This document shows, one piece after another, positions 7,913 through 18,937 of a DNA stretch of 33,947 nucleotides. Positions within the stretch are counted from its first letter, which is position 1. Each line of letters begins with the position of its first letter. A model generated the notes under the pieces. The model made no database searches and was not told the origin of the DNA. It saw nothing but the letters and a program-made list of their open reading frames with translations. This stretch comes from Bacteroides cellulosilyticus DSM 14838 (GTDB taxonomy: Bacteria; Bacteroidota; Bacteroidia; Bacteroidales; Bacteroidaceae), in the NCBI RefSeq assembly GCF_000158035.1, contig NZ_EQ973489.1, positions 583,129 to 617,075 of the forward strand, written 5' to 3'. Both the position numbers and the translations under genes were made by a program.

Positions 7913-8731
7913 ATGGATAAGAAAGCAATCGTCCTTTCCGTTGCCGGTTCCGACAGTTCCGGTGGCGCGGGCATACAGGCAGATATAAAAGCTATCTCGG
8001 CACTTGGAGGTTATGCAGCTACTGCTATCACAGCCATTACAGTGCAGAATACATTGGGTGTGCAAGCTGTTCATCCTGTTGCGGCAGAGCTGGTAGGCCA
8101 ACAGATGCAGGCGGTGATGGAAGACTTGCAACCGGATGCCATTAAAATAGGTATGACTGGAAACGTAGAGATTATCTATGAAATAGTACGGATATTGCGT
8201 CGCTATTCTCCCCGGAAAGTGGTTTTCGATCCGGTGATGGTTTCTACCAGCGGGCATAGTCTGATGACGGATGAGGCATTGGAAGCCATTCGTACTAAGT
8301 TGATTCCGAAAGTAACTCTCGTAACTCCTAATCTGCACGAAACAGAAGTATTGTTGCAACAACCGGTTCAGACGATTGATGAAATGGAGGATGCCGCATG
8401 CCGGTTATTCGAAAAATATAACTGTGCTTTTCTTATTAAAGGAGGTCATCTGACCGGTCATGAAATGTGCGATGTACTTTATGACGGAAAAGAACTAAAT
8501 ATTTTGGGTGGCAGGCGTATTCATTCCGCCAACCTGCACGGTACGGGATGTACGCTTTCATCCGCCATTGCCACTTTTCTGGCGCAAGGATCATCCTTGT
8601 ATGAAGCAGTGGAACAGGCCAAAGAATACATTTCCTGTGCTATTGAAGCCGGGAAGAATTTACGTATAGGGCAGGGGAATGGTCCTTTGTGGCATTTCCC
8701 GTTTCCGACGCCTCCGGTAAATGAAGGATAG
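7913..8731 (+). CDS. thiD: hydroxymethylpyrimidine / phosphomethylpyrimidine kinase
   Basis: Ribokinase-fold enzyme that phosphorylates HMP and then HMP-P to HMP-PP, the pyrimidine half of thiamine. The N-terminal substrate site VAGSDSSGGAGIQADIK and the C-terminal GTGCTLSSAIATFL are seen; C213 and the anion-hole glycines lie in the latter. At 272 aa it is full length. It starts 8 bp after the oxidoreductase and overlaps or abuts the thiE-like gene downstream, so the three form an operon. No TPP riboswitch is visible in front of this plus-strand group, in contrast to the facing thiE-thiC-thi4 operon. Confidence 0.96.
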   Translation: MDKKAIVLSVAGSDSSGGAGIQADIKAISALGGYAATAITAITVQNTLGVQAVHPVAAELVGQQMQAVMEDLQPDAIKIGMTGNVEIIYEIVRILRRYSPRKVVFDPVMVSTSGHSLMTDEALEAIRTKLIPKVTLVTPNLHETEVLLQQPVQTIDEMEDAACRLFEKYNCAFLIKGGHLTGHEMCDVLYDGKELNILGGRRIHSANLHGTGCTLSSAIATFLAQGSSLYEAVEQAKEYISCAIEAGKNLRIGQGNGPLWHFPFPTPPVNEG

Positions 8732-8735
8732 AAAA

Positions 8736-9338
8736 ATGAAACTGATTATTATCACCTCTCCGGATTTTATTCCGGATGAAGCACGCATCGTCACTGAATT
8801 ATTTAAAGCCGGACTGGACTTGCTGCATGTACGCAAACCGGATGCGGATGTTCATGCGGTAGAAAATCTGTTGCAAGGTATTGCTCCGGAATATAGAACC
8901 CGGATTGTCATTCATGATTTCTTCTCTTTAAAAGATAAGTATCTTTTAGGTGGAATTCACTTGAATTCCCGTCATCCGGAGGCACCAGCAAATTATGAGG
9001 GAATACTGAGTCGTGCCTGCCATAGCTTGGAAGAAGTGGAAACTACAGTCTCCCTGTTCAATTATGTGCTTATGAGTCCTGTTTACGATAGCATTTCCAA
9101 ACAGGGATATCGCTCGGGATATTCAAAGGATGAGTTGAAACAAGCACAGGAAAGCGGAGTCATCCATGAAAAGGTAGTAGCCTTAGGCGGAATAAGTGAG
9201 GTGAACCTTGCGGAAATAAAGTCTCTTGGCTTTGGCGGTGCAGCTTTATTAGGAGATATCTGGAACCGTTACCATACGTGGAAAGATGCCGAAGAGTTGC
9301 TTGCTCATTTCAGGAGGCTGAAAAAGATTGCAGGATAA
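8736..9338 (+). CDS. divergent thiamine phosphate synthase paralogue (ThiE/TenI-like)
   Basis: A TIM-barrel protein of the ThiE/TenI superfamily, 200 aa from the ATG at 8736. An earlier ATG at 8721 overlaps thiD by 11 bp and would add five residues. Family landmarks are recognisable but altered: HVRKPD where ThiE has QLRxKD, GGIHLNSR for GVHLGQxD, SPVYDSISKQGY for GPxFxTxTK, and VVALGGI near the end. The canonical ThiE is encoded separately at 12029-12649, so this copy may be a second synthase, a TenI-like thiazole aromatase, or a regulator. Co-transcription with thiD supports a thiamine role. A perfect 30-bp palindrome follows 24 bp after the stop. Confidence 0.8.
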   Translation: MKLIIITSPDFIPDEARIVTELFKAGLDLLHVRKPDADVHAVENLLQGIAPEYRTRIVIHDFFSLKDKYLLGGIHLNSRHPEAPANYEGILSRACHSLEEVETTVSLFNYVLMSPVYDSISKQGYRSGYSKDELKQAQESGVIHEKVVALGGISEVNLAEIKSLGFGGAALLGDIWNRYHTWKDAEELLAHFRRLKKIAG

Positions 9339-9362
9339 GTCTATACAAGAGTATGCCGAAGA

Positions 9363-9456
9363 TCACCACAGATTACACAGATTTTCACAGATAAAAAGAA
9401 AAAGGAATTGATTCTCAACATTTATAATCTGTGAAAATCTGTGTAATCTGTGGTGA
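9363..9456. repeat. perfect 30-bp inverted repeat, copy 2 of palindrome family
   Basis: Arms 9363-9392 and 9427-9456 are perfectly complementary over 30 bp with a 34-nt loop. The left arm begins tcaccacagattacacag. It lies between the convergent thiE-like gene and thi4 and is suited to act as a bidirectional terminator or 3'-end stabiliser. The arm shares 20 of 24 positions with the right arm (reverse complement) of the element at 17928-17980, showing a dispersed family. Confidence 0.92.
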
Positions 9457-9495
9457 AAAAGTTGTCCACCTTGATAAATAGTGGCTTCTGAGAAA

Positions 9496-10269
9496 TTATT
9501 TCTTCAGCTTCGCAATAATTTCCTCAGCTACCTTTTTACCGGACATCAACATTCCTCCAAAGATCGGTCCCATACGCGGAGTGCCCGAAACGGCGGAAGC
9601 AGCCATACCGCAAACGTAAAGTCCCGGATAGATTTCCTTCGTACCGTTTACAACCTCTTCCTCTCCTGCAATTACATCCAGTGAACGTTCGCCAATTACA
9701 CCACCGGTTTCGGTAGCCAGGCGACTGCCATTCTTGCGGGCTACGGTAGCGGCTATTTCGCTGTCATGGCCTGTTCCGTCTATTACTATCTTTGCAAGGA
9801 TGTTCAGCGGGTCCACGTGCATACCTTCGCGCAATACAGGAGTCCAGTTTACCACTACTCCGCTTACCGTATTATTCTTGAAGATAACATCTTCTACGGA
9901 ATAGCAGTTGAATACGGTGGCTCCGGCATGTACGGCATGATAAAGCAATGCAGAGGTACTCTCTACAGAGTCCATCACATATAAGCCGTCCTCATATTTC
10001 TCGTGGTTGATATTGAATTCCTTTACAATGTCAATCGCTTCTTCCTGAATCACAATCTGGTTGAACATCATGGCACCGCCCCACATACCGCCGCCGGGAG
10101 CAAGCTTACGGTCGAACTGCGCTACTTTCAATCCGGCCTTTGCCAGATAATAAGCGGCTACTATGCCCGACGGACCACCACCTACAATGGCAACGTCCAG
10201 ATCAAGGTTTCTCTCTAATTTTTCAAAATAGGTACTGATGATACCTTTGGATACTTTTGTTTCAATCAT
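9496..10269 (-). CDS. thi4: Thi4-type thiazole synthase (sulfide-dependent form)
   Basis: Makes the adenylated thiazole carboxylate precursor of thiamine from NAD and glycine. The 257-aa FAD/NAD-fold protein has the dinucleotide motif VAIVGGGPSG (about 27-36), the GGGMWGGAMMF segment, and a C-terminal GMAASAVSGTPRMGPIF. In yeast THI4 a Cys gives up its sulfur and the protein works once. Here the corresponding position reads EGMHVDPLN with His151, as in methanogen Thi4 enzymes that use free sulfide catalytically. The gene follows thiC by 20 bp at the end of the thiE-thiC-thi4 operon and so should be under the TPP riboswitch. It likely replaces the ThiG/ThiH/ThiS/ThiF route, of which nothing is seen in this window. 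Confidence 0.92.
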   Translation of the reverse strand: MIETKVSKGIISTYFEKLERNLDLDVAIVGGGPSGIVAAYYLAKAGLKVAQFDRKLAPGGGMWGGAMMFNQIVIQEEAIDIVKEFNINHEKYEDGLYVMDSVESTSALLYHAVHAGATVFNCYSVEDVIFKNNTVSGVVVNWTPVLREGMHVDPLNILAKIVIDGTGHDSEIAATVARKNGSRLATETGGVIGERSLDVIAGEEEVVNGTKEIYPGLYVCGMAASAVSGTPRMGPIFGGMLMSGKKVAEEIIAKLKK

Positions 10270-10289
10270 TTTCTTATAAGTTTAAAAAG

Positions 10290-12014
<1,725 letters not shown>

Positions 12015-12028
12015 TCACTAATTGATTT

Positions 12029-12649
12029 CTATTGGGTCAGTCGTATAATTGTTTCCATTTCACGTACCGGATTCTCAGCTTTCAGAATACCGCCGCTCAA
12101 TGCTATTCCGTTCAGTCCTGATGCTTTCAGGGATGGTATGTCCTCACGTGTGATTCCACCGATGGCAACGACAGGAATTGTTATTCCTTCTTCGCGCATT
12201 TGCGTCAGGATGGAATGATAACCGTCCAGCCCCAGAATGGGTGATAACTTTTGTTTGGTAGTTGTGAAGCGGAAAGGACCGCAACCGATGTAGTCGGCGC
12301 CATCAGCGGCATGTTGCCGGATGTCCTCGAACGTGTTGGCTGTTCCGCCAATAATGAAATCTTTGCCCAGCCTTTCCCTTGCTTCTTTTATCGGCATATC
12401 CAGTTTTCCTAAGTGGACACCGTCCGCGCCAATCTGTTTCACCAGTTCCACGTGGTCATCAATGATGAACGTGGCTCCGTATTGGCGGCAGAGTTCCTGC
12501 ACTTGCACGGCTGTGGCTTTCAGTTCTTCTGAAGAAGCATCCTTCATCCGAAGCTGAACCCAGCGGCATCCCCCTTCAAGGGCTATGCGTGCGGAGTCCG
12601 AATAAGATATGGATGCCGTAAAATGCGTAATGAATTGTACGTCAAACAT
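12029..12649 (-). CDS. thiE: thiamine phosphate synthase
   Basis: Joins HMP-PP with the thiazole phosphate to give thiamine monophosphate. The 206-aa TIM barrel has all the expected motifs: WVQLRMKD for diphosphate binding, FIIDDHVELV, GADGVHLGKLD, IGGTANT, YIGCGPFRFTTTK and VVAIGGIT. This is the canonical copy; the gene at 8736-9338 is the divergent one. It is first in the minus-strand operon, with its ATG about 70 nt downstream of the TPP aptamer, which fits translational or transcriptional control by the riboswitch. Confidence 0.97.
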   Translation of the reverse strand: MFDVQFITHFTASISYSDSARIALEGGCRWVQLRMKDASSEELKATAVQVQELCRQYGATFIIDDHVELVKQIGADGVHLGKLDMPIKEARERLGKDFIIGGTANTFEDIRQHAADGADYIGCGPFRFTTTKQKLSPILGLDGYHSILTQMREEGITIPVVAIGGITREDIPSLKASGLNGIALSGGILKAENPVREMETIIRLTQ

Positions 12650-12719
12650 TCAAACTCTGAATTTAGAAATTATACTTACAGAAAGGGATAGTAGTATAAA
12701 CGAATAGTAGAATATAGAA

Positions 12720-12799
12720 AGAAAATTCCCTTCGACGGTACTAACCGTATCAGGTTCATTGGGTATAATCTCAGCTATTTTTATAGCACCCCCTTTTCT
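12720..12799 (-). promoter_or_regulatory. TPP riboswitch (THI element)
   Basis: Read on the minus strand the region contains all THI-box blocks in order: GGGGGUGC, GCUGAGA, ACCC, UGAACCUGAU, GG-UAGUACC and GAAGGGAA. Outer bases AGAAAA (complement of 12794-12799) pair with UUUUCU (complement of 12720-12725) to close P1. It lies about 70 nt before thiE, so the whole thiE-thiC-thi4 operon should respond to thiamine pyrophosphate. No clear intrinsic terminator is seen between aptamer and ATG, so the mode of control (translation or transcription) is undecided. Confidence 0.95.
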
Positions 12800-12857
12800 G
12801 CCGACAAAGAAAGGACGAATGTTTTTAATAGGAATAATACCGCTCTATCTTTTAAGT

Positions 12858-13709
12858 TTATTTAAACTTGACATAATTGAGGCGGGTGTATTGTTTGTTT
12901 CCCGAAGTAAAGGTACAAGAGATGCGTGCCGAGGCAATATATACCGATTCTCCGGGCTCGAAGGCATGTTCCGTAGCGGGCACCTGGCACGATTCCCGGC
13001 TTGCCGTACGCGAGTTGGTCCGGAAAGTGACGAGGTTGCCGATAGGATCTTCCAAAGTCAGTATCTGCCGGACATAGAAATAAGGAGTCGTTCCTTTCAC
13101 GGTGGTTTTGTAAGGATCGTCTTCCAGCCGGACACGGAGTACTTTCAGTGTCAGTTCTTTCACTTTATCTCCTTCTTTCCCCAGAAAATGGCTGGTAGAA
13201 TATTTCTGATGTGCCTGCCGCTTCTGAATATCCAGGTGGACGGAATGATACACCTGTGCTATTTGTACGAAGCGTTCCTGTTTAGGTATACGTGGAGTAA
13301 ACTTATAAGCAATCCAACTCACATATGCCGGATCGATACGGAAGATTTCGTGCAGGAAATGTCCATGATACTTTCCGAAAGAGATAATGTCGTCTCCCTT
13401 ACTCTGCATACGTTTGGCATTATATTCTACCAACAGAATGCAACGTGGAGAATAATAACATAGGCTGCTTGCCGCTCGCAGACTTTCATGGATGTCTGTA
13501 GAAAGGTCCTGGACGTAAAAAATGGACTGGCGTTCGGGAAGAGGAGAATACACCCATAAGGAGTAACGGGGAGATTCCGGACGGGGCAGTACAACCAGAT
13601 AAGCACCTGCCTCTTTGTAAGAGGTTCTTCCCTGATTGTATTCATTTAGTTTCTTGTACAACAGTTCTTGTTCAGCTTCTGATATACCAGGAAGAATCGG
13701 ATTTGCCAT
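12858..13709 (-). CDS. ExoX C-terminal-domain protein of unknown function
   Basis: A 283-aa cytosolic protein with no signal peptide. The central segment FGKYHGHFLHEIFRIDPAYV then SWI (111-133) matches the exodeoxyribonuclease X C-terminal domain pattern (GKYKG...DPxYxxWI), a small DNA-processing-associated module. No DEDD nuclease domain is present, so this is not ExoX itself. The N-terminal 100 residues and C-terminal about 120 residues match nothing I can name; the latter looks beta-rich. It has its own promoter at 13729-13760. A degraded fragment homologous to residues around 130-150 lies at 17983-18041. The stop codon sits in a short palindrome, aagtttatttaaactt (12855-12870). Confidence 0.8.
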   Translation of the reverse strand: MANPILPGISEAEQELLYKKLNEYNQGRTSYKEAGAYLVVLPRPESPRYSLWVYSPLPERQSIFYVQDLSTDIHESLRAASSLCYYSPRCILLVEYNAKRMQSKGDDIISFGKYHGHFLHEIFRIDPAYVSWIAYKFTPRIPKQERFVQIAQVYHSVHLDIQKRQAHQKYSTSHFLGKEGDKVKELTLKVLRVRLEDDPYKTTVKGTTPYFYVRQILTLEDPIGNLVTFRTNSRTASRESCQVPATEHAFEPGESVYIASARISCTFTSGNKQYTRLNYVKFK

Positions 13710-13728
13710 AAGCTCTGAGTTATTTACT

Positions 13729-13760
13729 CAAATATACGATTTTTCGTGTAAATAATCAAG
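13729..13760 (-). promoter_or_regulatory. Bacteroides-type promoter for the ExoX_C gene
   Basis: On the minus strand CTTG (complement of 13757-13760), a 20-bp spacer and TATATTTG (complement of 13729-13736) fit the Bacteroides -33/-7 promoter. It lies about 20 bp upstream of the ATG at 13709. Confidence 0.6.
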
Positions 13761-13920
13761 TTTTGTATGGAAAAGTTTAGGAAGAGATAATGTATATTCA
13801 ATAAAATAATTGAATTTGTATTATTTGTTGGTCATGAAAAGGATGACTGTTAATCTCTTTTTTATACAATTCATACTTTCGTTATGATGTGTCTTTTTTG
13901 TATCTGCACCGTACCCGAAC

Positions 13921-14008
13921 CGTATCAGGGCTGTACTTGCTCCGTACATTCTTCGGTCAAAGGTACTTCTACACGAAGAAAGTACGGAGCAGGTACGGCT
14001 CTGATACG
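13921..14008. repeat. 88-bp palindromic element
   Basis: The 35-nt arms 13921-13955 and 13974-14008 match at 31 of 35 positions around an 18-nt loop. Arms start cgtatcag and carry smaller internal gtac...gtac palindromes. It sits directly upstream of the broken DUF4846 coding fragment and is read through by an accidental open frame. It resembles a non-autonomous mobile palindrome (REP/MITE-like). No target-site duplication is obvious. Confidence 0.85.
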
Positions 14009-14041
14009 CCACAGATGCTTCTGGAGGTATTTAAAACCTGG

Positions 14042-14324
14042 TGTTTATGTTCCTTATACATTTTTACAACCCGGAGATGTGTTTATCAAAGGCGGATCAC
14101 CGGGGCACGCAGTCATTGTAGTGGATGTGGCGATTTACCCTCAAACAGGAAAGAAAGTGTTCCTGCTGACACAGAGCTATATGCCGGCTCAACAGATTCA
14201 GATATTGGTGAATCCCGCTAACCGTGGATTATCGCCTTGGTATGAGCTGTCTGACAATGATGAAGGTAAGCTCTACACTCCGGAATGGGTGTTTGAGAAG
14301 AAGGATTTGAAACGGTTTAAGTAG
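14042..14324 (+). pseudogene. 5'-truncated DUF4846 protein fragment
   Basis: The last 90 or so codons encode a recognisable C-terminal part of a DUF4846 protein: LQPGDVFIKGGSPGHAVIVV, then LTQSYMPAQQIQILVNP, and a normal C-terminus WVFEKKDLKRF. Full DUF4846 proteins are much longer and start with a lipoprotein signal. Here, upstream coding is replaced by the 88-bp palindrome at 13921-14008. An ATG at 13884 is in frame, but the first about 50 codons derive from the palindrome and are Cys/Arg-rich junk. I read this as a gene that lost its 5' part through insertion or deletion. Residual expression of a short peptide cannot be excluded. Confidence 0.75.
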
Positions 14325-14359
14325 GATGAATGAGAGAGTCAAAGAGTACTTACCGGACG

Positions 14360-14384
14360 ATGCACCTGTTGTTGGCAGGTGCAT
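14360..14384. terminator. hairpin between convergent DUF4846 fragment and porin
   Basis: A perfect 9-bp stem, atgcacctg / caggtgcat, with a 7-nt loop lies between the convergent ends. There is no long T-run, so the terminator role is inferred from position. Confidence 0.5.
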
Positions 14385-14392
14385 GTGAGGTG

Positions 14393-15448
14393 TTAGAACC
14401 GAACCATCAGTTCCAATACAATCTTATCTTGTTCAGACTCTTTGGCAATACTGTTTTTGGCATAGAAATACTTTTCGTAGTTCAGCCGGAGATCTGTGCG
14501 GAATGCCTTGCTGAGACTGAAAGTGATACCTCCGGTTATACGGTGGCGTTTGTAGTCGGTGGTAGTCAAGGCTCCGGTTTCTTCGTTGATGGCTTTACCA
14601 TCGCTTTGACTGGTCATCATATCATAGCGTGCCAGAAAGGACATCTTGCTGAATACTTTTTGTAAGGGGAGGTCGTAATTGATAAAACTATTTACGGCAT
14701 GCACGTTGTCATAGGCATTGTCTGCATAAGTTTTGTACAAATACTCTCCTTCAATATGGAAGCGCCCGAATTCATAGAAAGCACCGATGTCATACGAGTT
14801 TATCCTTATCTCTTGTGGCTGGATGCTCTGTATGCTTAAAGCCAGATTCAGCTTTTTGGCGAAAAGGAATTGTGCTTTGGCGGAATAGTTTACCTCTTTG
14901 TGCCATTCTTTTTGATTGGTCAGTCCCGAACCATTGTAGAGTCCGCCTTCTAAGGTTACAGGTATTCCAGTGCCGAATTTATATCCCAATGTAACACCAA
15001 CGTCACGCACATTACCAACTTGTTTCGCAATAAACGAACGGTTAGCGAAATATTGCTGATGTGGAGAGCGGTGGGCGTCGATTGTAAATGGTACTCGCAT
15101 TTGTCCTGCGGTGACGGTCAGGTCTTTTATTGGGAAAAGGCGGGCGTAGGCATCCAGCATTTTGATTTGTCCTTCATCGGAGAGATCAATTTCCGCCTTA
15201 TAAGCTACGATGGGTAATACATTTCCGGTAATGCTGATGCGTGCATTGCGTACTTCGAAACGACTGGCAGCCATTTCTGTCTGATACTCAAACTTAGTAC
15301 GGATAGTACCGTGTATTTCCGGCAGGTAATCCTTTGTTTCCAGCTCTTCTTTATCAATCTTCTTTCCGTCCTCGTTGCGGTACGGAGTCTGAGCGTTTGC
15401 TGTCAGCGACAGTAGGATGATGAGCAACATGAATGCGCTTTTCTTCAT
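14393..15448 (-). CDS. OprO/OprP-like outer-membrane porin
   Basis: A 351-aa outer-membrane beta-barrel of the phosphate-selective porin O/P family. Signal peptide MKKSAFMLLIILLSLTANA is followed by alternating amphipathic strands such as FEVRNARISITGNVLPIVAY and FHIEGEYLYKTY. The C-terminus ends in a typical barrel signature, LELMVRF with terminal Phe. The start at 15448 gives the standard MKK signal; an ATG two codons earlier is possible. Specificity (phosphate, polyphosphate or other anions) cannot be read from the sequence. A collapsed second copy lies at 18537-18683. No regulator or PUL partner is adjacent. Confidence 0.87.
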   Translation of the reverse strand: MKKSAFMLLIILLSLTANAQTPYRNEDGKKIDKEELETKDYLPEIHGTIRTKFEYQTEMAASRFEVRNARISITGNVLPIVAYKAEIDLSDEGQIKMLDAYARLFPIKDLTVTAGQMRVPFTIDAHRSPHQQYFANRSFIAKQVGNVRDVGVTLGYKFGTGIPVTLEGGLYNGSGLTNQKEWHKEVNYSAKAQFLFAKKLNLALSIQSIQPQEIRINSYDIGAFYEFGRFHIEGEYLYKTYADNAYDNVHAVNSFINYDLPLQKVFSKMSFLARYDMMTSQSDGKAINEETGALTTTDYKRHRITGGITFSLSKAFRTDLRLNYEKYFYAKNSIAKESEQDKIVLELMVRF

Positions 15449-17916
<2,468 letters not shown>

Positions 17917-17927
17917 GGAATAAACAG

Positions 17928-17980
17928 GCGTGGAATTTCACGGATTTTTCTTTTGCTTATTCCGTGAAATTCCGCGTAAT
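17928..17980. repeat. intergenic inverted repeat, copy 3 of palindrome family
   Basis: A left arm from 17928 (gcgtggaatttcacgga) pairs with a right arm starting 17961 (tccgtgaaattccgcg) over at least 13 contiguous bp, with a 16-nt loop. The right arm extended to 17983 matches the 9363-9392 arm at 20 of 24 positions. It follows the xylanase stop by 12 bp and may serve as its terminator. Confidence 0.75.
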
Positions 17981-17982
17981 CT

Positions 17983-18041
17983 GTACGAAGCGTTTCTGTT
18001 TGAAGATGCATAGGAGAGTTTGTAGGCAACCCAACTGATAT
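17983..18041 (-). pseudogene. remnant of an ExoX_C-domain gene
   Basis: Translated on the minus strand this short stretch gives ISWVAYKLS followed, after a frameshift, by KQKRFV. The intact gene at 12858-13709 has VSWIAYKFTPRIPKQERFVQ at residues 130-149. DNA identity is also clear: both begin gtacgaagcgtt on the plus strand. Only about 20 codons remain. Confidence 0.75.
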
Positions 18042-18138
18042 TTATACTTAATAAATGTAGCATTCTTACGAGGTTTATAATTTATATTTAATAAAATTGC
18101 TATATGTGCATTGTTTGTTAATCATAAATTATAAAAGT

Positions 18139-18508
18139 ATGAAGCTGATAAATCGCCCTTTGTATACAGTATAGAATACGTCCTTTTATAGGGAAAGGTA
18201 TCATTAAAGTGCTGACCGGACAACGGCGGGTAGGGAAGAGTTGTATTTTAAAGCAGCTTCAAATTGATATTCTTAAAGAGAATCCTCAGGCAAATATTCT
18301 TTATATCAATATGGAATACGAAGAATTCAGGGGAATTCGGAATGATACGGATTTATTCGAATATCTGCGCGATAAGTTTCAGGAAGGTGTGGATACGGAC
18401 AATTATCCAAAGTATGTTGTCAGTCTGGATGAGTTTAATCGTGGAGGAGATGTGCAAGGCATACAACACCTGCATTTGTCGGACTTTCTGAAGAAAGAGG
18501 TGCTATGA
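18139..18508 (+). pseudogene. frameshifted, truncated AAA-type ATPase (AAA_14/DUF4143-like)
   Basis: A gene start is clear at 18139: MKLINRPLYT. It is followed by a stop in frame at 18172-18174. Removing one T near 18170 restores a continuous reading into YRIRPFIGKGIIKVLTGQRR or, as likely original, TDRIRPFIGK. Walker A is GQRRVGKS, and the following ILYINMEYEEFRG segment is typical of the Bacteroidetes ATP-binding proteins with an AAA_14 domain. The reading ends after KYVVSLDEFN with a short unrelated-looking tail ending at 18508, while intact relatives run to about 400 aa. The single-base insertion plus the missing two-thirds make this a pseudogene. The open stretch from GTG 18209 should not be called a gene. 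Confidence 0.82.
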
Positions 18509-18536
18509 TAATACCTCGGAATTTTGTTCGATATAG

Positions 18537-18683
18537 TTAGAATCTCACCGTCAGTTCCAACATAGTCTTATCCTGTTCTGGTTCTTCAGCAATGCTGTTT
18601 TTTTAACATAAAAGTCGACTTTATACTATGGGTAAGATGCTATCCGTAATACTGATGTGTGTAATTTCTTGGGGCGTTTGAGC
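18537..18683 (-). pseudogene. collapsed remnant of an OprO/OprP-like porin
   Basis: On the minus strand the end of a porin is plain: NSIAEEPEQDKTMLELTVRF then stop, against NSIAKESEQDKIVLELMVRF in the intact gene. A second block reads ISITDSILPIV (intact: ISITGNVLPIV) and a third AQTP matches the signal-peptide end ANAQTP. The three blocks lie within 150 bp, so most of the gene was lost by at least two deletions. An in-frame stop follows LPIV. Confidence 0.85.
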
Positions 18684-18768
18684 AAGTTGCGGTCTGCCAT
18701 GAAATAGACTTTAGATACGCTGACTTCTAAGCTGTGAACTTATTACTATTCTTATTTTTGTTTACTAC

Positions 18769-18804
18769 GGAGAACTTGCGAGTTGTACAACTCGTAAGTT
18801 CTCC
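18769..18804. repeat. 36-bp near-perfect palindrome
   Basis: Arms of 17 nt (ggagaacttgcgagttg and its partner) pair at 16 of 17 positions around a 2-nt centre, forming an almost continuous hairpin. It lies in the gene-free 18684-18937 stretch upstream of mnmA, with no T-run. It may be a small mobile palindrome or an end-of-transcript hairpin. Confidence 0.8.
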
Positions 18805-18904
18805 ATAGCTGCAAAGGCACGGAAAGGTAAGGAGAAACAAAGAGAATGATGTGAAGTCATGTGAAAAAGGTATGCCTTTTCTGTTTCTTCTCCCCGAAAT
18901 CATC

Positions 18905-18912
18905 TATTTTTG
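18905..18912 (+). promoter_or_regulatory. putative -7 box for mnmA
   Basis: TATTTTTG matches TAnnTTTG exactly, 25 bp before the mnmA ATG. The -33 side (ctgttt around 18881) is weak. Confidence 0.4.
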
Positions 18913-18937
18913 TAAGCTAATAGAATGAATATCTAAA

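Larger units (their letters stand above)
18684..18937. other. gene-free stretch before mnmA
   Basis: No coding signal is seen apart from the 36-bp palindrome at 18769-18804 and the TATTTTTG box. It probably contains further unrecognisable debris of the adjacent remnant zone plus the mnmA promoter. Confidence 0.5.

Noticed and set aside
13884..14324. Complete 146-aa gene
   Set aside because: The first about 50 codons are derived from the 88-bp palindrome; only the C-terminal part has family similarity.
18209..18508. Intact small ATPase gene starting at GTG 18209
   Set aside because: The upstream sequence encodes the true N-terminus in another frame, and the C-terminal two-thirds are missing, so it is a pseudogene fragment.
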